From Oegoconia quadripuncta (taxonomy: Eukaryota; Arthropoda; Insecta; Lepidoptera; Autostichidae): 64,000 nt of DNA. Numbering within the stretch: the first letter of the stretch is position 1; every line of letters starts with the position of its first letter. Below are positions 1 through 13,091 of this stretch, in pieces. A program made the position numbers and the translations under genes. The DNA is taken from positions 8,984,657 through 9,048,656 of the forward strand of contig OX438757.1 in the NCBI GenBank assembly GCA_949316235.1. Reading direction: 5' to 3'. Under the pieces are notes generated by a model. It was not told where the DNA came from. It saw only the letters and a program-made list of their open reading frames with translations, and made no database searches.

Positions 1-362
1 ACCTGCCCCCGAATAATTAATTTAAGTAGTACCTACTTCTGTTAAGTCTGCTATGTTAAATGCCCGAAGCTATACGTACTTAACTACATTTCGTGTAATT
101 TATTTGCATCAATGTATGTAGCTACCTACCTACAGTCGGCACAAATAAAATTAATCTTAGTTGATGTGGACATAAGAGCTAGTGTTTAGTCCCAAACTAA
201 GCAAAATATACTTACTAATTTTGTTAAATAATAAAAAATGCGCTAGTTTCTTTACAGCGGTGACAGAACGAAGTATACACCGTCCGATTTCTAACGCACC
301 TCGCCTCACTAATTAGTTCACAGTGGCACCGTGGTGTCTGTGTTCACGTGGTGTTTACCCAC

Positions 363-720
363 ACTAACATTATAAATACGAAAGTAACCTTTGAACTGAT
401 CGTATTGAAATTTGGCAGCAGATAGCTGGAGAATAATAATAATAAAAGGTATTTATTCACCACAAAGTTAATTTAACAGGTAATTAATTGATAATAAATT
501 AGGTCAAACTGTGATGAAAAGGTAGGGACTCAGCAGATTTGCTGATTTTCAGTCCCCCCCAAGTAGAGTAGTTGCTGCCACCACTATTACTCTATGAAAG
601 CATATAGGCCAGGAAAGAAAGCCATAGCGGCTTTAATACTTATAAGACAAGACACAAAATACTTAGCACAAAATCCGCGATAAAGTACATCCACACGGAC
701 GACGCCGCGGTGAATGCTAG
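363..720 (+). mobile_element. Degraded Helitron with an insertion
   Basis: The left edge ACTAACATTATAAATACGAA resembles the 5' end of the other Helitrons here, and the right end is GCCGCGGTGAATGCTAG followed by T. The middle (about 435-650) is unrelated and probably a later insertion. Confidence 0.4.
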
Positions 721-727
721 TTATCTT

Positions 728-1195
728 GACGACTGATTAGTGTAGTGGATAGAGACCCTGTCAGCGAAGCCAACGGTTGCGGGTTCGAACCCCGCGAGGG
801 TTAAATGTTTGTGTGATGAATACAAACATTTATTCCCGAGTCATGGATCTAACTAATATTATAAATGCGAAAGTTTGGATGTTCATTTGTTTGTTTGTTG
901 CTCAATGACGGCGAAACGGATGAACGGATTTGGGTAGAATTTGGTATATAGGTAGAATATTCCCTGGATTGAGATATAGGATATTTTTTATCCCGATAAA
1001 GTGAGTAGTTCCCGCGGGATAAACAAATTTCCGCGATAAAGTTATTCCTCGCAGGCTAAGCCGCGGGCGGAAAGCTAGTGTTTATATAAATATTTATGCA
1101 TATTTATCCGTTATCTAGAATCCATAGTACAAGCTGTGCATAGTATGGGACCAGTTGATTGGTGCAAGTGTCCGAAATATGTTTATATTTATGTC
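728..1195 (+). mobile_element. tRNA-derived SINE (family A), split by a Helitron
   Basis: The head has box A-like TTAGTGTAGTGGATAGAGAC and box B GGGTTCGAACCCC. The body reads GTGTGATGAATACAAACATT. The tail resumes after the Helitron at 1079 with TTTATATAAATATTTATG and ends near CCGAAATAT. An uninterrupted copy at 42656-42890 gives the same order. Confidence 0.75.
848..1078 (+). mobile_element. Helitron, non-autonomous, 231 bp
   Basis: It starts TCTAACTAATATTATAAATG and ends GCCGCGGGCGGAAAGCTAG, with a GC-rich palindrome just before CTAG. It sits exactly between A (847) and T (1079) of the SINE with no target duplication, the signature of Helitron insertion. No coding capacity. Confidence 0.8.
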
Positions 1196-1202
1196 CAGCT
1201 TA

Positions 1203-1283
1203 CCAGCTTTCCGCCCGCGGCTTCGCAAACCAAAAAACAAACAAAGAAAAATCCAAACTTTGGCATTTATAATATTAGTTAGA
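1203..1283 (-). mobile_element. Internally deleted Helitron, 81 bp
   Basis: The minus strand starts TCTAACTAATATTATAAATG and ends GCCGCGGGCGGAAAGCTGG. Flanking bases are again A (1202) and T (1284). About 150 bases of the middle are missing compared with the 231-bp copy. Confidence 0.7.
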
Positions 1284-1704
1284 TACGCCCGTGATGTGTT
1301 ACCCTGCGAGGCTACATGCACAAGAGCGGCAAAGTTGGGCCCGTATTCCAGAATGTTGCTCAAGCGTAGATCTGTGCTTGAGCATTCTTAAAAATTGATG
1401 TCGATATACAAGTTACATAAAGCTATCCCTTTTTAATTGTCCTCAAGCGGAGATCTCTGCTTGAGTAACATTCTGAAATACGAGCCTAAGACATCCGATC
1501 TCCATAATAGACGCATTGTCGGTGTGTTATACTATATACGCGTTACATACTTCCATGCAACGCTTTAAAACGTAGCTCCGCACCACGCACCGGTGTGCGG
1601 GACAGTGTATGAGCCACCTTAAGAACAATAAAAATTCTACGGTACCTCGTTTAGTCCGCGAAAATGTTAACTAGTGCATTAATATTCGGATTCTTTAATT
1701 TCAG

Positions 1705-4700
1705 GCGACGAATGTGGCGCAGCGCAATGTGCGGAACACGGAGCCGGCGCAGGCACCGCGCCAGAGCCGTGCGCATGCGCCTGCCCCCAACGCGCGCCGC
1801 TCTTCAGGGAGGATCGCGAGCTGTGCGTTGATGACTTGCCAGGTAATTACTGCTGGCTTTCCTTAATAACCCCATTAGTTTACCATAGGCTTTTTGTTCG
1901 GAACATTTATTTACTCCGAAGGTAATAAAGTTTAGCTGTTGGATAAAGACATATCGACTTGTATGATTAGGTAGTCTACTTGGCAGGTGATTAGTGTGGA
2001 ATGTCTAAAGAATTTTAAGTGGAACTGTTACTTTATAGAATTTAGTGAGAGTCCTATTGGATAGTCTCATATAACGTTTTATGATTTAATGACATTCTTA
2101 AATAACTCATAACCCAGATCGTAGAGATTGAGTACCACCTAATATGTAGGATGCGTAGATCTAGATCTAACTAATCAGCATAACAATAGTTGTTACTTGT
2201 TGTAACTAATACAAATCTTCATACTCGAATATAATATACTATAATTGTACCTTATTTCGTTTTCTACATATTATATTCTGTCATTCCATAACTGTTGCTA
2301 TATTAGTAAATACGTCCACTTACCATCAATACTGAAGCAGCTATAACCTTATATAAGTTTTAATATGGACATGACTTGTGAAAGCATCCGTATTAAATGG
2401 CAGTTTCGCAACGTCATCGGTGTAGATCCGTATCTGTTTGAGAAACGTTAAATTTTGCTAGATTTCGCACGTTTCCGCGATGTGTAAGCACTTTTTATGA
2501 AGACGATGTTGGAAAATAAATGTTTATCTAATTGTCTGTGTTTAAAAAGCAAGTGGCTATACGGTCAAAGCTTTGAAAATACGATATTACACATACAACT
2601 GTATCTAAGCCGCTACATTTTGGTGTTTCATCTAAAAAGGTAGCAAGCAACCGAAGCTTACAAAGTAAAAATATTGAAATAATGTGTGCTATAAATTATA
2701 CGTATAGTGGAATAACTAGTAACCAATTATGTATAACTATTACAGGAAAAATAAAACTATCTTCTACATAGGTATACCATTTTTGGGACATCTGCAAAAT
2801 ACCTACTAAGCTAGTGGGCAAACCATCAAGTGTAGGCTCTAGTATATAGGTAATGTTCAACCAACATATAATATGTAGTTGGATCTGTAAAAAGTTCATA
2901 GAATCTCTATGCAAAAAAACTTAAATCAACTGCAAAAGTAACATAATACTTTACAATGTATTTAGCGAAGATCCGACACGACCTTAGCCAGTTTTTTTAA
3001 TACGTAAGATCGGTGGAGGCATTTAAAAAGAAATGCAGGTCCCTACTGATATAAAATTTTGTCATATCGCAAATTAATATCAAAACATTAAAATTAATTA
3101 CAATGAAATTACATGTAGGTAAATAACAATTAATTGAAAAGAAACCGGACGGGCAAACACTTATTTTTAACTGATTAAACATGAATAACATAACGCCTGA
3201 ATGTGCAAATCAAAAGGGGAATAATATACGAGTATTAATAATAAAAAACAGACTTGTTACTATAAATATATAAACTATAAATGTTAAACTTGTTACTATA
3301 AATATATAAATGTCACTCAGAAAGTCTTTGGGTAAACCATCGGTGCCAGGAAAATTATCCAATTCCTCAAAGAGGCAAACCTGAGCAACGAACTGTAGGT
3401 TAGTGGCGATCACAATAGATCGGCAACGGTCGCAGTGATACAGGTCTCCGATGACCTGCAACAGCCACACACACACACATACAATACAATACAAGTCTTT
3501 GGGTATCGTTATTATTCGACAAAAATACACAAATATAATATTAGGAACAATAAAATTTATCTAGTCTCAAAATAAGCAAAGTCTGTATACGATAGGTATT
3601 AGTAATGGATAAGCATACATCAATATTTATATAAACATACAACAAACGGGAATAACTTGTTCATAGTTAGTCATCACACATACATTTACCCCTAGCGAGA
3701 TTCGAATCCGTATCCTTGGTATTGAAGGTAGGGTCACTACACCAATCGGTCAATCAAGACATAGATGATTTGCATTTCTACAGTACAACTACATAATCAC
3801 GATCTAGTTAAATATATCTATACTTACGTACAATCACCTGCAGTTAAAAGTATACGCCTATGTATTGCAAGGCAAAACAAGCCAATGATTTGGTATCAAA
3901 AGTTCATGTCTTGTGACAACACTACATGGGTATTTGTCTTGGCTTGGCGACATTTTTGCAACAAGATAGAGTGCAAGGCTATAGTTTTAGCCGCAGATGA
4001 CTGTATACATTTGAACTCACTTATACAGGATCTGCAGGCCGATCGATCGATTCATATATCGACATTATACGAACATTATGACATTAATGGGCACAGCAGC
4101 CCCCCATAGCGCACCTCATTCGTTGTATCTTGTCTAACCCATGTCCGGCGAACTGCAGTATCCGTCCACCCACTCATCGTCATCTACCCTATAACCTTAC
4201 CTTTCTAATTTGATCACTAAAAAGTCATCACAATTCGAACAGTTTCTTTGATACACGTATCATTTAATTTGCGAACGATTAACAACCGTTCAATCTGAAT
4301 CGGTTTGTATTCTGTTTTTTTCAGATGCTGCACAGTTATAAAATCATATTACGTTATCGGTATCCTAAAAAACCTCGTTACATTTTGATTGGCCATTTAA
4401 TTTGAAACCAGAATTTACAAATTCGTTACCATAAGGTGTGATATGGTACGTTACTGAACGCATAAATTTCATAGTACCTATATTCGGATCGGGGTCACAC
4501 TAACGCGAATAAATTAGCTCCGATCGCGGTGGATTCTCATCATAAAGTATGGAATTAGCGAATATCCCGTTACAAATTTAGTGGATTAATTTCTATACCG
4601 TTAATAACACAAGCGAAACCCAACGAATTTTCGAAAAAGGCTTGTGTTGCTATATTGCGAATTATACCGTATTAATCTTAATTCCTTTAAAAATGAGACG

Positions 4701-7700
4701 TAAAACGTTGCAAATTGTGGACTAAGCAAATGTTATTGGTATATCGAATTTGTCAAATATTTTCTGCATTTTCGAAAACGTAAGCTTGAAATATTTGTTT
4801 ATTGTCTCATTATTGTTTACAGAGTGTTCGTTGGCTACATTCGGGACAGGGATCGGAGTGCAACGCATTCCTTTTGTGTATCTACCACTGAAAGGCCAAA
4901 TCATCCATCCGTCAAGAGAGATTACCTTCCAAAGTAAGTGCACTGACTTTCACTTCAAATGAATTTTACCAAAATTAATGACTCTTTAAATTGAAGAAAT
5001 ATGGTGATCGCAGTGAAATTGTAATGTTTCACAGATGTTAAGACCCCGATATGTGCTGTGTCAGGCGCTCAGTTTCTTACGAGGAAAGGTTTTTTGGATC
5101 TCCGAAATACATTGGACGCAGACGTGCCTTTCAGTCTCTTTCGTGATGAGGGCAGAACATTTCTTCAGGTATCTAATGCTGTTATATTACAATTTGTCTA
5201 TTTTTACGTAGAAAACGCCTACCACTATACTTTTACTGAACTGTTGTTTTTATTTTAGGTTTAGGTATAAGTACTTATAGTTTGTATCTTACTAAAGCTT
5301 ATTTTAAATCATTTAGGTACCATAAGGTACCTATTTAGGTATTCGTAGGTATACCTGAAAGGTGATGCATAATTTAATTTGTGACATTTGGTCTTTCTTT
5401 GTGATACTATACCGGATGAGTTTTTTTACCGTAAGGAAACAATTAGGCCATATTAGGTAAATGAAATAGAAGTTATTGGCATGAGTAGTTTAATTTTTCT
5501 TTGAAAACCATCATCGACACACGCGCCGGCCAGGGATTGGATATGCGATTGGCGGGATTCGCAGGGTTCCTATCATGCGAAATTTATTTGGAATCTCCAA
5601 ATTTTTAATTTAATTTAATGATGTAATTATGTGGAATAGGCTACAAACGCGACAAAGACACAAAGCTTTATTCGGTTATGATATTGAAAAAAAAAACTAA
5701 GTAGGTACCTATACCAATACCTTCTACTTAGTTCACTTACCTAATATGCCATATTTTTTCCTTACGGTAAAAAAACTCATCCGGTATAAAAAGACAGGTT
5801 CTTGGTCAGCGTCAATGTTTAAAATGATTTTAATGTAGATTGATTTACTCTAAAAAATATCTTTGGAAGTCGGCGACAATGTTTAGAGTGACTTTATTGT
5901 ATGTAGACTGATTTACTTTCAACACTGACGCCGGCCGCCTTCGAAATATATTTTTTCATATAATAGAAATAATAATAAATGCGACAGTGAACTTGAAAAT
6001 AACTGTATTGAGTGCATAGTGATCTCACCACACCACAGATAAACCCAACAGTTTGGCCAGGTGGCAAAATTGTATCCGTACACCTACTCGAAAAAAAAAC
6101 TAAATGAAATAATCGTAGTCTGTTGATTTTTTCGTTAGAAAGTTTTCTACCAAATAGATATTTGTTAATAGGAGAAATTACCTACGTACATAATATCGTC
6201 CTAAGTCGACTTGTATCGGCAAATGTATCCGAAATATTTTACATTATTGTTGTGCGCTATATCTCGTACCAATCGTGGGCTGATGAAATATGTGCTATTG
6301 ATGTAGAGCATCATAAAAATTAATTTAAAAAATCTTTTCAGTGGACTGGCGAGGACGAGGTTCGAATACGAATGTCGGGTCGGGTGATGGTGGTACGACT
6401 GTTGTGTCGAGATGTGTCTGCATCACCAACTTCGCCACTCGACCTGCGAGGTGTGTTCACTCCCTGCGTTGCATTCAGGGTGCAGGGGACGCCGCCGAAA
6501 CACACTAGCAGTAAGTTTCAAACCCCGACCCATAAGGACGTTTAGGATGCATCGTTATTAATATTTCTTTTCAAAACTTAAATAGCTTTTATTCTATTTT
6601 TGAATTATTTTAATTTTTAGGGTACCTACCTCCCCTACACGTAAAGTGAGGGTGAATTTCATTTTATTTTTGTGCCCCATCGTGTGTTGTTGTTATGTTG
6701 TTTCAAAAATATTAGAAGTTATCTTAAATAGTTTTTCGATTAAGGGTTCCGTTAAATATTAAGCTAGAATAATATGCTTTTGAATACCTGGTATATATCT
6801 AATGAAGTTAAAAGGAATGCCATTACAGGTAAGTAGGTTTAACATGTTAAAGAGTAAGAGTCGATAACTTATAAAATATACTTTCCAAATTATTTGTCAA
6901 ACATTTGTCCACATATTGTGAGGGCAAGTACAGAACCCTACACTGCGCGTGGCCAGACACACACTTGGTCGGTTTTTGACCATATAGCCATGATATATCT
7001 TGGCTAAAAATTTGTCTCGACTCCACTTTCCCTTATGTTTTGGTCGTATTTTTTTTGGTGGTTGCAATCACACATAACGTACAAATTATGTTTAGATATT
7101 ACGAAATTATTCAACCTGTCAATTAAATGTTCCAGATGTGACAGAAGTCCAGTTCGCACCAAACGCTCAAACATCAGAAGTATCACACACTTCCGGATTA
7201 ACAGTCACCGAATATGTCGCAATTGGCATCAGTTCGCTACTTCTCGGACTCATTTATGTCGCATCAGTTTTTCTTTATCTACACATCAGAAAACGTCGAA
7301 AAGCAGCCTCTGAGGAAGGCACAAACAGAAGATTGAAAGGTTTGAAAAAGAAAGATGGTACAGCAATAACCGAAAGAGATATAATACGCATCAACAATGA
7401 GCGTGTCCAGACTCTACCTAATGCTATGGGGCAAGATGAAGGGGTAGTAAAAAAAAATCCACTCTTAACTATAGGTCGACAGTTCCACGAAGGCAAAAGT
7501 AGTTTTCCAAGTGATTCAGGAAGTAACTTATCGGATTCAGACGATTTTGGTGACGGCAATATTCGGCACGAGAGCAACATGATACATGTAAGTGTACCTT
7601 CTATAACTTTTATGCCTTTAATAGAATTTAGCCTTAGATAAAAACCATACATTCTTGTGGAAAAGAATTAATAGTTCAGTACCCGTAACAATCAAGTTTT

Positions 7701-10574
7701 GACAATATTTCTGTGGTATTTTCCAGAGTCAAACAACATCAGCTGTAGTACATCTTAAATACGGCGAGTTTAAACTTCATAACGAGATTTCTGAAATACA
7801 TCATCGTGACGAATCGAGCATCGAACGTCTTCCCGATGAACACGTATCGATTGTAGAAACTACCGATGATCGAGAAATCGCAAGACCAGTAGGGACAACT
7901 CGTCGCAAACTTTACTTTAACCCAGCTTATTTTGAACCTCATTTAATGGCCGTAAGTATCGATGACGTTATCGATTTATTATTATAGTTAAGACCACAGT
8001 ATCATCAACTTGCTAAAAGTTTTCACTTTATTACAGGAGCCTCCACCAGCTGCATTAGAGTTCCTAACAAAAATTAGAGAAGTGATAGCTATTGCTAAAC
8101 ACAAGATGGCGTCGAAACGTTTCCAACCAGTTTTAAACCAGATCCCTGAAGAAGAAACTTATCCATCCAAAAGAAATAGTATAGACATATATCAAGGATT
8201 GGGAAGCCAGCGAAGTGGCAGCGCGGTTAGCCTGAAACGAGAAAACAGTAGAAAGAAATCGATTAGCTGTGTTGGGTGTCCAGGTTGCAAATCGGATAGT
8301 GGTGATGTTCAAAATATTATGAAATACGATGTACCCACGTGCTCAAATTGTTTAAATAATAAAGGAGACAAGCAAAATAGTATAAGAAAATGGCTTGAAA
8401 ATATTCCCATTGGAAAACAACAAGAATTCTATAACGATTTCTTACCAAATTCTAGCCAAACAGGTTTAGTGAACTCACTTCTATCACTTCCTGTTACAGA
8501 AAATAAAAATAGAATAAAAAAACAAAACAGTTTTTCAGCTACCAATTCCATGAACGTAACGGATAATTTCACCAAATCCAAGAAATCGTCTACAATGTCT
8601 GTACGGTCAGAACCTCCATTAAGGAACTACAATTTGCCCTTACCAGAATTTGAAAACTTAGACTATCAACCTAATAATTTTAATTCGTTTTGCCAAACTG
8701 TGTCACGAGTACATGACATCAGGCCCATTGGACTTAGCGACTACCGCTCTAATAGTCTACGTGCCAATGCCATGGCCAATCAAAGGAGAAACATATTTAT
8801 CACTAATAAAAATGCTTTACCGGATATGGTCAACGAAGCAATAGCTCTCGATCACTGCTCTAAATTATACAATCATAGTAGTTCAGATGAAGAAAGATTT
8901 AGTAAAATTCCGAACACTTCTGCTCAAAATCCTTATTCACGAAACCATACGGAGAGCCCCTGCGGTAATGATTACGAAACTGACAGTCTAGAAAGATTAT
9001 CACACAAAAAGGGGACTTCAACTCCTACAGACTACCCTGAAGTACCTTCCTCTCAAGCTAGTCCAAGTTTAAGTAATGCTCTGCCACTAGAAGAAGAACT
9101 AACCATGAGGAATGCTGTATACAAACATTCCAGTAGTAACAGTAATACGCCATCGCCACAAAGGGATATTTTAATTGACCAAAATCACTATGAAACTATT
9201 GGTAGACAGAAAATCACTTCACAGAAATCGAATAATAATACCAACGTTGTAAGTAAAAGTAACGATTATAGTTTAGTAAGTGAAGTATATGTAAACAATA
9301 ACTACAACTTTGGTAGCACCCCCACTTCACCCAGTGGTTCAGAATGTTCCATGGGAAGTAGAAAACTAATTGGTAGTATCAATAGCACGACGGAAAAGCC
9401 AGGCTGCCTAACAATAGAGGTTAAAGATCCCCCGGAAAATTACATTAAAATCCACGAGTCAGACGACTTTGAACCAGATACATTAGACCGCAAACATCCA
9501 AAACACAAAGAAATTGTAGAAAATATTCAGTTTAGCAGAAAAGATTTAATAAATAATCTTAACAGTATTCAAGATCCATCTACTCAACAAATACTGTTAA
9601 GAAGCAGTGGAACATTCAGAAAAACCAGTGATAAAATCGAATATGCTACAAAATTTAATAGTTTGAGAAATGAATACGAGTTTCGTAAGAATAATTGCGA
9701 TCGCCCAAAATTGTCACCGACTACCTTTAGTGGATCAAAGAGCCTAGACCATACTACAGATGAAATATGGGAAGATGCAGCAGATTGGACAACAGAAGAA
9801 GGTCGTATACTTACTCTGGAGATGAGGCACTCCAAGAGACAACGTCAAAGTACGCCCCCAACTATTAAACAATTGAAAATTATGGCACGGCCAGACGTTC
9901 TCCCACCCTTACCACCTATTAATGATAGTCCCGTATACGAACAACCAAATGTTCCGCCAAGGAAAGTGGAAAATGATAGATTGCCATTAAATGTTGACCC
10001 AAAAAACTTGAATGGCAGAAGCCTCAGCCCGAGGACATTTGTGAAGAGTACCATTAAACCTACAACGCGCAAAAATTCAATAACTCTGGAATCACATTAC
10101 GGACCTTCCTGCAGTCCAATGAGAGCTTCTGCCGAATCACAGTCCTCGGAATATGAAAACATGACTCCTGTTAAGGAAACAACGCGAATCTCAGGAGATT
10201 TTTGTAGGAACTCCAACAGAAGACCATCATGTAGAAATCTCAGCGGCAATGAAATCAACACAAATACTTTTGTGAAAGGACATAAGGTTGATAATTTTCC
10301 TAAAGCTCGATTTAGAAGAAAGAAAGGCTGTAATATAGAAGACTCAGGGTATCTAAGCAGCGACTCCACTAGCTCAAGACAAATGCCGAGAAAATTAGTC
10401 GTCGCTAAAATTGTTAGTTGTAGTGAAAGTGACGATACAGAAAACGAAGCAAGAAGTGAATCAGGCGCGGAAAGTATAGAAACACATTCAGTGTATTTCG
10501 GAAGTTTCAGAAAACAAACAGTTGAAAATAATAGTTTAAAAAGTGCTGATAGTAGAGGTAAAAGACATTTATAG
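1705..10574 (+). CDS. sha: Shavenoid-like single-pass membrane protein, 5' end missing
   Basis: Seven exons join in phase with GT-AG introns: 1705-1842, 4823-4933, 5035-5168, 6342-6510, 7136-7587, 7727-7951 and 8037-10574 (TAG stop). They give 1254 residues; the start codon and signal peptide lie upstream of the window. Counting from the first full codon, the ectodomain has cysteines at 3, 8, 22, 24, 26, 40, 47, 89, 149 and 169, the motif FGTGIGVQRIPFVYLPLKG around 52-70, and an NVT glycosylation site at 184. A membrane segment spans about 211-232, followed by a basic stop-transfer IRKRRK. The cytoplasmic tail of about 1000 residues is Ser/Asn-rich and probably disordered, with a CxxCxxC...CxxC cluster near 487-514 and a proline-rich stretch with LPPLPP and VPPRK near 1030-1055. 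This matches my memory of shavenoid/kojak, needed in Drosophila for actin-based hairs and denticles. Exon structure is secure; the name rests on recognition. Confidence 0.8.
3590..3757 (-). mobile_element. tRNA-derived SINE (family A) in intron 1 of the shavenoid-like gene
   Basis: The complement carries box B (GGATTCGAATCTCGCTAGGG), the GTGTAGTGACCC head and the family A body. It is decayed compared with the copy at 728. Confidence 0.6.
3830..4109 (+). other. Open frame of unknown nature inside intron 1
   Basis: An open frame without stop runs to the TAG at 4107-4109 and reads like protein in part (WVFVLAWRHFCNKIECKAI). Its upstream end runs into a SINE and no clean donor closes it. It could be an alternative exon, a retrocopy or chance; I could not match it to a family. 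Confidence 0.2.
5412..5784. mobile_element. MITE of the CCGGATGAG family, 373 bp, in intron 3
   Basis: Terminal inverted repeats begin CCGGATGAGTTTTTTTACCG and are flanked by TA on both sides. Related copies lie at 58077-58412 and, as a half copy, at 36621. It sits within the third intron of the shavenoid-like gene. Confidence 0.75.
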
Positions 10575-10603
10575 GATCGTTTAATGTAATATGATTTCTT
10601 CCT

Positions 10604-10657
10604 AATAAAGGGTAGTGCAATTCGATTTAAGTAATGTGCAATATTGTGTGCAATAAA
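10604..10657 (+). other. Candidate polyadenylation signals of the shavenoid-like gene
   Basis: AATAAA occurs at 10604-10609 and 10652-10657, 30 and 78 bases after the stop codon. Further A-rich copies follow downstream, so a longer 3' UTR is possible. The sequence alone does not show which site is used. Confidence 0.45.
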
Positions 10658-10659
10658 AA

Positions 10660-12830
10660 TATACCTACATATGTAATTATAATAGCTTATGATAAAATGT
10701 ACCGTAAGTAGTAATTTTATTATTAGATACCTACATTTTAGTAAATAAGGTAAGAAGTAGACAGCTACAGCTATCTTAAAATAATAAATACCTCTACATT
10801 CCCTATTCATATGTAAGAAAATAGGATAGTAAATGGCCGGATGTGCAATGCAATAATAGAATTAGTAAGTTTCTCAAATGTATGGAAAACACAAGTAATC
10901 CAGTGTTCAGTGTTTTATGCTCCCGCTTGCATTTAGTTTAAAATGTTTTAGTTAAGAACCTGTACTTTTTAAATGTAAATAACGAAACAAAGAGTCAGGC
11001 AGCAAAAACTAGCTTCCTAGTACCTGTACAATAGTGCTGCAGAGAGGAAACTATCTTAAACAAAAACCTCTCTGTTTGAGCGCAGATTTTTGGTTACGGT
11101 TATGTATAATGTTGGAAACGGGCAATCGCATTTTATTATAGAGTTAGCTTGAGAAAGAATATTTCATGCAAATTAATACAATAATTTTTTCAAGAAACAA
11201 AATAAATAGTGGTGATGAGATCACAAAGCTACGAGTATAAGAATACGAACACCTCTACAGGCGAATACCTGGCTTTGACTTCATTGGCTTTGCTTATCTA
11301 AATGCAACTGATAATTTGAACAAATTGCAATATATATGGTGGAACATAAAAATGAAACCAGCCGATTATTCCATAAGTAATGCTAAAATCATATTGCTAC
11401 TTAACGGCTTGATACAAAATAGCTCTATTGTCTAACTGCAATGGGAATGAGCTATTATCGTCAATTGCCAAATTCGGCCAAGGACAAGGCTTAAATTTTC
11501 AAATTCACCAATGGCGAAGAAGACGCATTAAAGTTTTACCATGAAGATAGACAATTAGGGCAGGATGTAAGAATCTCTCAAAAAGTCGAGAACAAAAGTG
11601 TTTTTTTAAAGCCAATCGAAAGTCCATTAACTTTAGACATTACATACAGAATTTAGACCGCTCGCTATGTGCCTGACGCCTTAAAAATAATGAGAGCAGA
11701 ACTTCGAACCGTGGCCCGTTCGCTGTGTAGCGGACGCCTAATCGCAAGTTTTTGTAGTATCAAATATTTTCGATGTTACGATTGCGCGTTATCAACTATC
11801 AGGGGTTTAGGTTGTGGATTTTTATTCTCTAAGAGGTTTTAGTTTAATTCGTTAATTTGTATTTATTCATTCAGGCGCGGTCGCAGCGCAAAAAGGGGGG
11901 CGGGGGAGGGGGGAAGAATCATCTTGTTCAGATGTTAGCAAGCAGATAATGTCGACAAACTGCCTAGCAGTTTGGCTTTGATTTGTTATTTAAGCACACA
12001 CTATTGTGAAATTTATAATAATTTCATTAAAATATTCGTAATCCGTCAAGTTTTAGATTTGTCGTGTTAGGTTATTTGATTGTGATTGAAAGGGATGGGT
12101 CACATGATTCCTGTGACCCATCCTCGATTCGTCACTGCACTGTATAGATATATTTATGTAAAAATGGGCCAGTTCATTTAAGTAATTTAAGTCAAGAACT
12201 TTCTTTTATTGAATAATTTAGTAAGCATATTTACTTAGAATAAAATAAAATATTTTTCTATTTAATGAAGTGGTCCATTTCCCAGAGTAACTACGATACT
12301 CGTAGCTGATAACAATGGTGCTAATATTCGCAAAAGGGAAACCGGGTATACTCATAGTTTTTAAGTTACTGTTTTTAGCAAAATGCAAAATGAAGAATGC
12401 TCAGACTACATTTTTTTCTTGTAGTGCAAGGGCGCAGCTAACAATTTAGATTGAATAACTATAAGTTATTTTATACACATTTCCTTCTCACTCGATATTA
12501 ATTGTGATGTAAATATGTATAACAAGTGAACACAGAAAATAAATGCTCAGATTTTATGTAATTAAGTAGGCAATATAATTAGTAATATAAATAATTTATA
12601 GTTCTTGTTTTGATTTTATTTGCATTTACTTACTGCTCTATTTACTGCCAGTATTTGAGTTTTACTGTATTAGACTTTAATAATGTAATGCTTTTAAATA
12701 ATGAATAGATATTAAATTAATTTATTGTATCACTTTTTTCTTTTATGTTATACAAGTAGGTATGAATAAATAAAACTGACCTTAGATTATTAAAATTGAC
12801 TGATTGTTAGTCCTCTGTTTGATAGATTTT
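10660..12830. other. 3' UTR or intergenic AT-rich stretch without recognised gene
   Basis: This lies between two convergent genes. No coding exon with splice signals is seen. It holds scattered AATAAA motifs and a short G-rich run near 11895-11912 (ggggggcgggggagggggg-like). It may be long 3' UTR of the shavenoid-like gene. Confidence 0.4.
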
Positions 12831-12834
12831 GGTC

Positions 12835-12950
12835 GGCAGATTTCAACGGCAGTGGGTTCACCCGCTGACGCGATGTTTGGGATATGTCTACCCACCCCAC
12901 TTGGGATAAGTTTGTGACGTTATGTATTATGTAATCGATGGTTTTGTTAA
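12835..12950 (+). repeat. Interspersed repeat family C, truncated
   Basis: It carries GTTTGGGATATGTCTACC and CCACTTGGGATAAGTTTGTG, shared with 38476-38745, 40995-41290 and 43468-43920. Confidence 0.5.
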
Positions 12951-13010
12951 ATACTGTTAATTCAATCAATTAGAATTTAATAAAACTTTACAAAATACAA
13001 TCAATGATCT

Positions 13011-13016
13011 TTTATT
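13011..13016 (-). other. Polyadenylation signal of the 592-residue gene
   Basis: TTTATT on the plus strand reads AATAAA on the minus strand, 76 bases past the stop codon. It is the first such hexamer downstream. Confidence 0.5.
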
Positions 13017-13091
13017 ATCTTAATTTAATCTTCACTTTTCCATGCAAATTTATATAAAAATATTACAAATTCAAAATCACAGTTAAGTATC

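Noticed and set aside
1115..1391. Open frames on both strands near the left end
   Set aside because: They are made of SINE A tail and the 81-bp Helitron; not genes.
10097..10810. Minus-strand open frame of 237 codons
   Set aside because: It is antisense to the last exon of the shavenoid-like gene, where the plus frame is clearly coding and spliced in phase. The minus frame is low complexity and has no splice or homology support.
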